This document shows, in pieces, positions 27,071 to 34,944 of a stretch of DNA of 64,000 nt. Made by a program: the position numbers and the translations under genes. The stretch's first letter is position 1. The number at the start of each line of letters is the position of its first letter. Source of the DNA: Planctomyces sp. (lineage in GTDB: Bacteria; Planctomycetota; Planctomycetia; Planctomycetales; Planctomycetaceae); contig JAHBXW010000010.1 in assembly GCA_019636235.1 (NCBI GenBank), positions 113,097-177,096 on the forward strand. The letters run 5' to 3'. The notes beneath the pieces are model-generated. The model worked only from the letters and a program-made list of their open reading frames with translations. It searched no databases and was not told the origin of the DNA.

Positions 27071-27220
27071 CTTTCGTGTCTTTCGTTGATTTCGTGGTTC
27101 CCTCCTCTCCATCCAGAGAAGGTTCTGGCTACGAAAGGTACGAAAGGGCCTCACGACGTGGACCGACCAGCTCCCAGCAGCGGCCCGCTGGGCAAAGACC
27201 CTATCCGCTCGATCCGTGGT
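27071..27220. repeat. Hairpin-containing ~155 bp repeat, copy 2
   Basis: Direct-orientation copy of 24294-24450, on the 5' side of the M66 gene. Its inverted repeat pairs 27067-27086 with 27131-27150 (18 of 20). Shared exact blocks are at 27109-27127 and 27159-27176. The homology ends near a common TCCGCT-GATCCGTGG segment. The remaining parts of the 26900-27368 gap show no gene; CGTCAGTC occurs twice near 27356-27373. Confidence 0.8.
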
Positions 27221-27368
27221 TCCTTCCACGTGCCTGGTCGTCAACGACCGGCGCCAATGGGCTCTCGACAAGCACAACCGACCCGTCCGTGGTTCCCCGG
27301 ACGTGAACTCGACCGCGCATCGGCCCAGCCGTCATTGCCGCGGGGTCCGCGCAGAACGTCAGTCAACG

Positions 27369-29885
27369 TCAGTCGAGGTACAGGAACTCGTTCAGGTTCA
27401 GCGCCAGCAGGCAGAAGTTCTTGAGCGCCGCTTCCGGCGACTGCCCCAACTGCTCCAGGTCGCTGATCAACGCCATTCCCCGCTCGATCTCCGGATCGGA
27501 TGCCGGCCGCTGACAGGTCCGCTCAATCGCCCGCCGCACCTGCGCCTCGCGGTCCGATCCGACCTCGCCCGCCACCAGCCGCGCGAACGTCTCCGCTTCG
27601 GAGTTTGCGAACTCGCTGTTCAACAGGCCCAGCGCCTGCGTGGGCTGCGTCGAGGCGAAGCGCACCGGACACGTGGTGTCGGTGTCCGCGACGTCGAACG
27701 ACGCCAGGATCGGCACGGTCAGCGAACGCTTAACATGGATGTAGATGCTGCGCCGCCGCTCGTCCTCGGCCGATGAGCGGCCCCAGCCGTATCCCGGACG
27801 TGATTGCCCCGCCAGCACCTCGTCGGGAATCTTGACGTACACGCTGGGTCCGAACATCGAATCCAGGTTCAGGCTGCCATTCACCGCCAGAATTGAATCG
27901 CGGACCTCTTCCGCCTTCAGACGCCGCATGTCGAACCGCCAGAACAAATCGTTCTGCGGATCAATCTGCAGCGGGTCCGGCTGCCCGTCCGCCGGCGGCG
28001 CATGGCGGCTGGACTGGCGATACGTGTTCGACAGCAGGATCGTCCTGTGGAGCGCCTTCATCGACCAGCCGTTGGCGACGAACTCTTCCGCCAGCCAGTC
28101 GATGAGTTCGGGATGAGTGGGCGCATCCCCCTGCAGGCCGAAATTGTTCGTCGACCGCACGATCCCCCGCCCGAAGTGACCCTGCCAGATCCGGTTGACG
28201 GCGACCCGCGCCGTCAGCGGGTTGTCCGCGCTGGCGATCCATTCCGCGAGCGCCAGCCGTCGTCCGCTGCTCTCGCCGCTGGCCGGACGACGGATGTCAG
28301 GCTCCGGGGGCGACAGCACCTGCGGGAACGCGGGCGCCACCTCCTCATCCGGGGCCTGCGGGCTGCCCCGCAGCAGCACATGCGTCGGCGGCACATCGGG
28401 GCCGCGCTCCGTCACGCACAGCGCCTGCTCGCCGCTTCGCGGCGGATTCCGACGCAGCCGGTTCCGCTCGCGCCGCAGCCGGCGATATTCCTCGAACTGC
28501 TCCTGCGTGATGACCTCGCCGATCCGGCGGCTCAGCACGGACTCGCGGACCCCCTCCGACTGAAAGTCGTCCGCTTCGCCGCCCACCAGCCGCGGCCGGA
28601 CCTCCTGCTCGATGGCGTCGATCTCGCGGTTCAGCTCTTCCATTCGCGACTGATGCCGGGCCAGCTCGGCGGTCTGCGCCTCGATTTCTTCCGCCGTGGC
28701 GATCGACCGCAGCGACGCCCTCTGGACCGACTCGTCCGATCGCTCGCCGTAGTGCCGCACGTTCCGAAAGAACGCGATGAACGAGTAGTAGTCCTTCAGC
28801 GGAATCGGATCGAGCTTGTGATCGTGACAACGGGCGCAGTTCATCGTCAGCCCCAGGAAGCCCTGCCCGGCCGTCGTCGCGATGTCGTCCAACCCGTCGT
28901 AGAACGCCAGTTCCGGGTCGGCCGGCTCATCGTCCCACAGCCCCAGCCGGTAGAACCCGGTGGCGATGATCGTCTCGGCCGTCCGTTCCGGCAGCTCGTC
29001 CCCGGCGAGTTGCTCGATGATGAACCGGTCATACGGCTTGTCGTCATTGAGCGCCCGGATGACGTAGTCCCGGTATCGCCAGACGAACGGCTTCGGGTTG
29101 TCGCGCTCGAAACTGTTCGTCTCCGCGTAACGGACGACGTCCAGCCACAAGCGGGCCCAGTGCTCGCCATGCTGCGGCGAGTCGAGCAGCCGGTCGATGA
29201 GACGCTCGTAGGCGTCCGGCGCCTCGTCCCGGGCGAATGCTTCCACCTCTTCCAGGGTCGGCGGCAGGCCGGTCAGGTCGTATGTGACGCGGCGGATCAG
29301 CGCCCGGCGATCGGCCGCCGGCGCGGGCGACAATTCCGCGTCCTCGAGCTTCTTCAGGACGAACGCGTCGATCGGGTTGGCGACCCAGTCCTGCCCGCGC
29401 ACCGCGGGAACCTCCGGTCGCGTCCGATGCCGGAACGACCAGTGGTTCTTCGTCTCGTCATTGACCTGCGGAGGTCCAGCGTGTTCCTCGACGTGCAGCG
29501 TGACGCCTTCCGGCCACGCCGCTCCTCCCTGCACCCAGTTGACGATCGCGTCGATCTTCGCCTGGGGCATCTTGCCCGTCGGCGGCATTTCGAAGCCGTC
29601 GTACGTCACGGCGGAAATCAACAGGCTGTCCTGCGGGCGCTCCAGATCGATCACCGGCCCGCTGTCTCCGCCGGCCAGCATCGATTCCCGGCTGGTCAGC
29701 CGCAGTCCCGCCTCGGGCTCCTCGCCCGAATGGCAGCGAACGCAGTGCATTTCCAGGACGGGTTTGACGTCCCGGGAGAAGCTGTCGTCCCCGGCGGCGG
29801 CCTGGTCGTCCGCGGCGGCCCGTGCCTCAGCCAGCAGCGGCAGGAGAGCCAGGCAGAATGCGACTCGCAGAACGGATGAACGCAT
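27369..29885 (-). CDS. Secreted Planctomycete cytochrome C/DUF1549/DUF1553 protein
   Basis: 838 residues from ATG 29885, selected by the signal sequence (LRVAFCLALLPLLAEARAAA); 83 upstream in-frame codons are not protein-like. Order: cytochrome-c-like domain with CVRCH (C48, C51, H52); DUF1549 (~160-370, RRVTYDLTGLPPTLEEVEAF and LTMNCARCHDHKLDPIP); a charged coiled region (~400-500); DUF1553 (~570-830, LTARVAVNRIWQGHFGRGIV). Unlike the copy at 6552-9026 it has the classic CxxCH and no Ig-like domain. Presumed periplasmic electron-transfer or polysaccharide-related protein; no biochemical function is established. Confidence 0.9.
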   Translation of the reverse strand: MRSSVLRVAFCLALLPLLAEARAAADDQAAAGDDSFSRDVKPVLEMHCVRCHSGEEPEAGLRLTSRESMLAGGDSGPVIDLERPQDSLLISAVTYDGFEMPPTGKMPQAKIDAIVNWVQGGAAWPEGVTLHVEEHAGPPQVNDETKNHWSFRHRTRPEVPAVRGQDWVANPIDAFVLKKLEDAELSPAPAADRRALIRRVTYDLTGLPPTLEEVEAFARDEAPDAYERLIDRLLDSPQHGEHWARLWLDVVRYAETNSFERDNPKPFVWRYRDYVIRALNDDKPYDRFIIEQLAGDELPERTAETIIATGFYRLGLWDDEPADPELAFYDGLDDIATTAGQGFLGLTMNCARCHDHKLDPIPLKDYYSFIAFFRNVRHYGERSDESVQRASLRSIATAEEIEAQTAELARHQSRMEELNREIDAIEQEVRPRLVGGEADDFQSEGVRESVLSRRIGEVITQEQFEEYRRLRRERNRLRRNPPRSGEQALCVTERGPDVPPTHVLLRGSPQAPDEEVAPAFPQVLSPPEPDIRRPASGESSGRRLALAEWIASADNPLTARVAVNRIWQGHFGRGIVRSTNNFGLQGDAPTHPELIDWLAEEFVANGWSMKALHRTILLSNTYRQSSRHAPPADGQPDPLQIDPQNDLFWRFDMRRLKAEEVRDSILAVNGSLNLDSMFGPSVYVKIPDEVLAGQSRPGYGWGRSSAEDERRRSIYIHVKRSLTVPILASFDVADTDTTCPVRFASTQPTQALGLLNSEFANSEAETFARLVAGEVGSDREAQVRRAIERTCQRPASDPEIERGMALISDLEQLGQSPEAALKNFCLLALNLNEFLYLD

Positions 29886-29999
29886 GGGAATCCGACAGGG
29901 TTGGCGGGCTGTCAAGGGGGGGGAAATGAAGTCTACCCCGCTGGTCGCATCCCGGGCAAACGCTGTGGGGCCGCGGGCGGCGAATTCGGGGCGACCCGC

Positions 30000-30005
30000 T
30001 ATAAT
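30000..30005 (+). promoter_or_regulatory. Perfect -10 element TATAAT upstream of the YrdC-LMWPTP gene
   Basis: TATAAT at 30000-30005 in CTATAATGGGCGG, 71 bases before the ATG at 30076; no good -35 is present. A similar GTATAATGGGC precedes the P-type ATPase gene (60806). Confidence 0.4.
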
Positions 30006-30075
30006 GGGCGGCTGGATCCCGTGCCGGCGTTCGCCGGGTGATTTTCCACATTGAAACTGTACGTGACGCGTCGGA

Positions 30076-31206
30076 ATGCCCTCGGTCATTGACCTGCAGG
30101 CTATCGGGGATGCCCCTGGCGCCGCCGAAACCATTGCGCGCTGCCTGCGCGAAGGGGGACGCGTCGGCCTGCCGCTGGAGTGCAGTTACGGCGTCGCATT
30201 CCTGCCCGGGGCGGCCCCGGAGTCCTCCTCCGAGCTGTTTTCCGAAACGCCGCTGGATGACCGGCCGATCGGCATTCTGGCGTTTCGCGACGTCGCCGCG
30301 GTGCGCGATCTCGCCGGGCGACTGCCCGGTCGGTCCGGAAGACTCCTTGACCGCGGCTGGCCGGGGTCAATGATTGTCGAACTCGCGGGGCTGCCGGCGG
30401 GCTCTCCCGTCGAGCAGATGTCGGCGGGAGTGCGGAATCTGGTCGGCGGCGACTCCCGGGTCCGGCTGAACGTGCCCAGGCATCCCCTGTTTCGCGCCGT
30501 CCTGCGGCACGTTCCAGGCCCACTGGCCGTCGCCCTTCCCGATTTTCAGTCCGAGCCGGTTCGCACCGCCACGGCGCTGTCAGCCCGGCATTCCCGTGGC
30601 CTGGAGATCCTCGTCGACGACGGCCCCTTGCGATACGATCAGCCAGCGGCCTGCGTGTTCATCCAGGGAGAGGAGTGGCGTCTCCTCGCCGAGGGCGTTC
30701 CCTCAGCAAAGGCGATTCAGCGAATGGCGGGAGAGATCATCCTCTTTATCTGCACGGGCAACACGTGCCGCAGTCCCATGGCCGAGGCACTTTGTCGACG
30801 GCTGCTGTCCGGCCGGCTGGGCTGCGCCGACGACGAACTCATCGACCACGGGTTCGCGGTCATGTCGGCCGGCCTGGCCGCCCCCTCGGGCGCTCCGGCC
30901 AGTCCGGAAGCGGTCGAGCTGCTCGACGCCCAGGGCGTCGACCTCCACGGCCACGAAAGCCAGATGGTCACCCGCGACCTCCTGGAGCGGGCGGACAGGA
31001 TCATCGCCATGACCCGCGCCCATCGCGAAACCATCATCCGAGAACTGCCCGAACTCGAGGACCGCGTCCGCGTCCTCTCCGTCGAGGGCGGCGACATTTC
31101 GGACCCCATTGGCGGCGGTCCGCACGAATACCGGCAGTGCTGCGAACAGATCGCAGACAACCTCCGCCAGCTCGTGGAGGAGATTCTGCCGGCCGGGCAC
31201 AGGTGA
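30076..31206 (+). CDS. YrdC/Sua5-like domain fused to low-molecular-weight protein tyrosine phosphatase
   Basis: 376 residues. Residues ~15-215 follow the YrdC/TsaC fold (GGRVGLPLECSYGVAF, RPIGILAF, LDRGWPGSMIVEL), but the usual lysine/arginine-rich substrate segment (KPxxxPLP type) is replaced by DDRPIGI, so catalysis of threonylcarbamoyl-AMP formation is doubtful. Residues ~218-370 are a complete LMW phosphatase: P-loop CTGNTCRS from C226, PMAEALCRR next, and the general-acid region ISDPIGGGPHEY. Fused gene; rpiB follows after 19 bases. TsaC, LMWPTP and RpiB are also neighbours in other bacteria, e.g. Firmicutes near upp, so the fusion may freeze an old gene order. Confidence 0.85.
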   Translation: MPSVIDLQAIGDAPGAAETIARCLREGGRVGLPLECSYGVAFLPGAAPESSSELFSETPLDDRPIGILAFRDVAAVRDLAGRLPGRSGRLLDRGWPGSMIVELAGLPAGSPVEQMSAGVRNLVGGDSRVRLNVPRHPLFRAVLRHVPGPLAVALPDFQSEPVRTATALSARHSRGLEILVDDGPLRYDQPAACVFIQGEEWRLLAEGVPSAKAIQRMAGEIILFICTGNTCRSPMAEALCRRLLSGRLGCADDELIDHGFAVMSAGLAAPSGAPASPEAVELLDAQGVDLHGHESQMVTRDLLERADRIIAMTRAHRETIIRELPELEDRVRVLSVEGGDISDPIGGGPHEYRQCCEQIADNLRQLVEEILPAGHR

Positions 31207-31225
31207 GCAGAGCAGGATCCAGACA

Positions 31226-31711
31226 ATGAAGATTGCGGTAGGAAGCGATCACCGTGGCGTGCGCGTGAAGGGGCAGATCCTGTCCCAGCTCGCGGAACTC
31301 GGCCACGAAGGCATCGACGCGGGCCCCCATGAGTCGGACAGCGTCGACTACCCCGACTTCGCCGCCAAAGTGGCCGGCGCCGTGGCCCGCGGCGAGGTCG
31401 ACCGCGGCATCCTCATCTGCGGCACCGGCATGGGCATGGCCATCACCGCCAACAAATTCCGCGGCGTCCGGGCCGTCACCTGCCATGACGACGTCACCGC
31501 GGAAATGAGCCGCCGGCACAACGACGCCAACATCATGTGCCTCTCGGCCGACATGCTCGGCGACCGGCTCCTCGGCCGTATCGTCGATCTCTGGATGCGC
31601 ACCGAATTCGAAGGCGGCCGGCACCAGCGCCGCATCGAGAAGATCGAACAGCTCGAAGAGCACCTGGGCTGCACCGACGCCCCGCCGGAAACCGGCGGCG
31701 GCTGCGGCTGA
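31226..31711 (+). CDS. rpiB: Ribose-5-phosphate isomerase B
   Basis: Interconverts ribulose-5-phosphate and ribose-5-phosphate in the pentose phosphate pathway. 161 residues from ATG 31226 (MKIAVGSDHRGVRVKGQIL). Catalytic C65 in ILICGTGMGMAI, the D8/H9 pair in GSDHRG, and VDYPDFA are typical of the RpiB/LacAB family. A C-terminal tail ending CTDAPPETGGGCG is a little longer than usual. Starts 19 bases after the YrdC-LMWPTP fusion, so probably the same transcript. Confidence 0.95.
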   Translation: MKIAVGSDHRGVRVKGQILSQLAELGHEGIDAGPHESDSVDYPDFAAKVAGAVARGEVDRGILICGTGMGMAITANKFRGVRAVTCHDDVTAEMSRRHNDANIMCLSADMLGDRLLGRIVDLWMRTEFEGGRHQRRIEKIEQLEEHLGCTDAPPETGGGCG

Positions 31712-31786
31712 CCGGACGGCGCCGCGCCCGATCGCGCCGTTCGCTCCTCCTTTCCTTCGTCTCCTCCCCTCGCGGCCGCAACCTCC

Positions 31787-32173
31787 ATGATCCCCGCAGA
31801 CCTGCGCTTCGCGAAGACCCACGAATGGGTCCGCATTCAGGGCGACGTCGCCCGCGTCGGCATCAGCGACTTCGCCGTCAAAGAACTCACCGATCTCGTC
31901 TATATCGACCTCCCGGCCGACGGCCGCGCCGTTCAGGTTGGCGACGCCTTCGGCGAAGTCGAATCGGTCAAGGCCGTCAGCGATTTGTACGCGCCGGTCG
32001 CCGGAACCATAACCGCCGTCAACTCCGAACTCCCCGGCAACCTGCAGTGGCTGTCCGAGGACCCCTACGGCAAAGGCTGGATCGCCGAAATTCAGCTCAG
32101 CGACCCGGCGCAGGCCCAAGCCCTGATGGCCGCCGACGCCTACAAGAAGTTCTGCGACAGCGAACAGCACTGA
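31787..32173 (+). CDS. gcvH: Glycine cleavage system H protein
   Basis: Lipoyl carrier that shuttles the aminomethyl group between the P, T and L proteins of glycine cleavage. 128 residues. Lipoylation lysine K62 lies in the signature GEVESVKAVSDLYAP; THEWV near the start and KGWIAEIQLSD late are typical. First gene of a gcvH-gcvPA pair (115 bases apart). The T protein gene, gcvPB and lpd are not in this window. Confidence 0.95.
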   Translation: MIPADLRFAKTHEWVRIQGDVARVGISDFAVKELTDLVYIDLPADGRAVQVGDAFGEVESVKAVSDLYAPVAGTITAVNSELPGNLQWLSEDPYGKGWIAEIQLSDPAQAQALMAADAYKKFCDSEQH

Positions 32174-32288
32174 CCCGGCGCGTTCGACCCCGCCGCGCGC
32201 CGCGGCGGTCCGACCCCGTGCAACCGGCAACCACCTCAGACCAGCACATCCCGGCCCGCGACGCACGCGGACACACGGAGAGTTATTC

Positions 32289-33623
32289 GTGGCGTATCTG
32301 TTCACCACTCCCGAGCAGCAGCAGCAGATGCTCGAGGCCATCGGCGCGCCCGACGTCGGTTCGCTGTTCGATTCCATCCCCGCCGACCTTCGCCTCAAAC
32401 GGCCGCTCGACCTCCCGGCCGCGCTCACCGAACTCGAACTCGAGCAGCATGCCCGCCGGCTCGCCGGCAAGAACGCCTCCCGCCGGGTCTGCTTTCTGGG
32501 CGGCGGCGCGTACGACCATTACATCCCCGCCGTCGTCGACGAAATCGCTTCCCGCGGCGAGTTCTACACCGCGTACACCCCCTACCAGCCCGAGGCCAGC
32601 CAGGGCTCGCTGCAGGCCTTCTTCGAATACCAGTCGTTGATCTGTCAGTTGACCGGCATGGACGCCTCCAACGCCAGCCTGTACGAGGGGGGCACGGCCG
32701 TCAGCGAAGCGGCCTTCATGGCCATGCGCGTCGCCGATCGTCACTCCCGCGTTGTCATTCTCGGGTCGGTGAATCCCGAGTATCGGCAGGTGCTCCGGAC
32801 CTACACCGACAACCTCGACTGCGAGGTCGTCACGGTCCCAACGCCCGCCGGAACCGTCGATGTCGACCGCGTCGTCGACGCCCTCGACGACCGCACCGCC
32901 TGTGTGATCTTCCAGCAGCCCAACGTGTTCGGCTGCCTCGAGGACGTCCGCGGCCTCGTCGACGCCGCGCATGCCAACGGCGCGCTGGCCGTCGTCTCGT
33001 TCGATCCTGTCAGTCTCGGGATTCTGGAACGCCCGGGGGATTACGGAGCCGACATCGCCGTCGCCGAAGGGCAGCCGCTGGGAGTGCCGCTGCAGTATGG
33101 CGGCCCCTACCTGGGGGTCCTCGCCTGCCGCAGCGATTTCGTCCGCCGGATGCCCGGACGCATCATCGTCGAAGCCAAGGACCGCGACGGCCGCCGCTGC
33201 TTCGTCCTCGGGCTGCAGACGCGCGAGCAGCACATCCGCCGCGACAAGGCGACCAGCAACATCTGCACGAACCAGGGCCTGCTGGCCCTGCGGGCCACGG
33301 TCCACCTGTCGCTGCTCGGCCCGCAGGGGCTGCGCGAAGCGGCCGAGCTGTGCGTGCGGAAGGCGCATCATGCGGCCGAACGGCTGGCCGCGGCCGGCGC
33401 CGTCGAACTGTTGTACGACCGGCCATTCTTCAAGGAATTCGCCGTGCGGGCGAAGTCGGGGACGGCCGCCTGGCTGGAGCGCGCCCGCGCGGGCGGCTAC
33501 GACGTCGGTCCGGACCTGGCATCGCTGTCCGGCGGAGACGAGTTCCCACGGGACGGCGCGCTGGTCGCCGTCACCGAGCAGCGCACGCTCTCCGAAATCG
33601 AAGGCCTGGCGGCCATCGTCTGA
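32289..33623 (+). CDS. gcvPA: Glycine dehydrogenase (decarboxylating) subunit 1
   Basis: 444 residues from GTG 32289, the alpha half of the two-subunit P protein that decarboxylates glycine and loads H protein. Motifs: ARRLAGKNASRRVCFLGGGA near the start, YTPYQPEASQGSLQAFFEYQ and MDASNASLYEGGTA. The PLP lysine is carried by the beta subunit GcvPB, which is not adjacent, so this gene alone cannot give an active enzyme. It is followed by a hypothetical gene on the opposite strand rather than by gcvPB. Confidence 0.93.
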   Translation: MAYLFTTPEQQQQMLEAIGAPDVGSLFDSIPADLRLKRPLDLPAALTELELEQHARRLAGKNASRRVCFLGGGAYDHYIPAVVDEIASRGEFYTAYTPYQPEASQGSLQAFFEYQSLICQLTGMDASNASLYEGGTAVSEAAFMAMRVADRHSRVVILGSVNPEYRQVLRTYTDNLDCEVVTVPTPAGTVDVDRVVDALDDRTACVIFQQPNVFGCLEDVRGLVDAAHANGALAVVSFDPVSLGILERPGDYGADIAVAEGQPLGVPLQYGGPYLGVLACRSDFVRRMPGRIIVEAKDRDGRRCFVLGLQTREQHIRRDKATSNICTNQGLLALRATVHLSLLGPQGLREAAELCVRKAHHAAERLAAAGAVELLYDRPFFKEFAVRAKSGTAAWLERARAGGYDVGPDLASLSGGDEFPRDGALVAVTEQRTLSEIEGLAAIV

Positions 33624-33651
33624 ACCCCGCCCCGCGCCCGGTTGCGACCGC

Positions 33652-33945
33652 TCAGAAGTAGTGCATCTCGCAGGCGTCGACCGCCTCGCGCCCGGAGGTC
33701 CGGGCGAAGTGCGGGCTCGTCACCCGCGGGCCGAACATCGCGTCCAGCCGCAGTCGGTACGAGTAGTCCGTCTCATCGTCGAACGTCTCGCCGCCCAGCG
33801 AGCCCTCCAGGTCCCGGCGCCGCATCTCGTCCAGCACCACCGGATGCCAGGCCGGGTCCCGCTCTTCCAGGCTCGTGTAGTTTTCCCGCGCCCACCGGCG
33901 AAGGCGCAGCTCTTCGATGAGATCCAGCCCTGCACAGACCGCCAT
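33652..33945 (-). CDS. Small hypothetical protein
   Basis: 97 residues from ATG 33945. Rich in charged residues: LDLIEELRLRRWARENYTSL, ERDPAWHPVVLDEMRRRD, then FDDETDYSYRLRLDAMFGPR. No signal peptide, no membrane segment. I do not know its family; the even, helix-friendly composition suggests a real short protein. Convergent with gcvPA, stopping 28 bases past that gene's end. Confidence 0.6.
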   Translation of the reverse strand: MAVCAGLDLIEELRLRRWARENYTSLEERDPAWHPVVLDEMRRRDLEGSLGGETFDDETDYSYRLRLDAMFGPRVTSPHFARTSGREAVDACEMHYF

Positions 33946-34361
33946 GACGTTCTCCGGTTTGCCTGCTGTTTCGAGACCAGTGTGCGGCCGGACCGCCGGA
34001 ATGCAGCGCGGGCCGGGGGCCGCGACAACCATCCTGGTGGAACGCCGACAACGACTGCCGGACGTCTGATGCCCCGCGTGCTCCCTCCTGGGGCGGGGGC
34101 CTCCTTGGGGACAGCATGTCCCCAGCGATCCGTCGCCGTATTCATCGGCAGGCCCGTCTTCAGACTTCAGGCAAATCGGCGGCCCCGTCCGGTTTTCTCT
34201 CCGGACATCCGGGGCTCCCGTCAGAACCCCGCCGGCCGGCCCGCGCCCGGAATCTTCACATGCCCCGTTTCCAAGCGCCCCGTCGCTCCGTAACCTTCCC
34301 CCGGGAGACCGCGCCGCAGCGGAGCCTCCCGACTCTCTTTGGAACGACGGTTCCCCCCGGC

Positions 34362-34772
34362 ATGTATCGCATCACCAAGCACATTGATTTCTGCTACGGC
34401 CACCGGCTGCTGAACTACGCCGGCAAATGCCGCCATCTTCACGGGCATAACGCAGAGGCGGTCGTCGTCCTCGAGGGGGGGGAACTGGATGACCGCGGGA
34501 TGGTGTTCGACTTCACCGACGTCAAACGCAACCTCGCCCGCTGGATCGACGATACGCTCGATCACCGGATGATCCTCTGCCGCCGGGATCCGGCCGTCGA
34601 GACGCTGCGGGCGCTGGGCGAGCCGCTGTTTCTGATCGACGAGAACCCCACTGCGGAGAACATCGCGAAGATCATCTTCGAAGAGGCCCGCAATCAGGGG
34701 CTGCCGGTGATCGAGGTCTCGCTGTGGGAAACGGGTTCGTCGTGCGCGACGTACCGGCCCGACTCCGTGTAA
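34362..34772 (+). CDS. queD: 6-carboxy-5,6,7,8-tetrahydropterin synthase (QueD-like)
   Basis: Converts dihydroneopterin triphosphate to carboxytetrahydropterin for queuosine or related 7-deazaguanine synthesis. 136 residues from ATG 34362. H14 (FCYGHRLL), C23 (GKCRHLHGH, the catalytic cysteine) and H27/H29 of HGH match the zinc and catalytic residues. The C-terminal VSLWETGSSCATY block is typical. It stands alone; no queC, queE or queF nearby. A pterin role (PTPS-like) cannot be excluded, but the Cys-containing motif favours QueD. Confidence 0.9.
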   Translation: MYRITKHIDFCYGHRLLNYAGKCRHLHGHNAEAVVVLEGGELDDRGMVFDFTDVKRNLARWIDDTLDHRMILCRRDPAVETLRALGEPLFLIDENPTAENIAKIIFEEARNQGLPVIEVSLWETGSSCATYRPDSV

Positions 34773-34944
34773 ACTCGCCCGTCCACATTCGCAAGAACAG
34801 CTGTTAGCGTTTGTCAGGTAATCACCGATTCGCTGCGCGATCGCTGTCGATTTCCAGTTCCCGCGACTTGCAGGTGCGAAACGCAAATCCCCCAGAAGTA
34901 TCCTTTGCGGCGGGCCCGCATTGTCTCGCAACATGTTCACCCGT

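Noticed and set aside
28002..29879. Plus-strand frame of 625 codons over the second DUF1549/DUF1553 gene
   Set aside because: No recognisable domain; the minus strand shows CxxCH, DUF1549 and DUF1553 motifs and a signal peptide.
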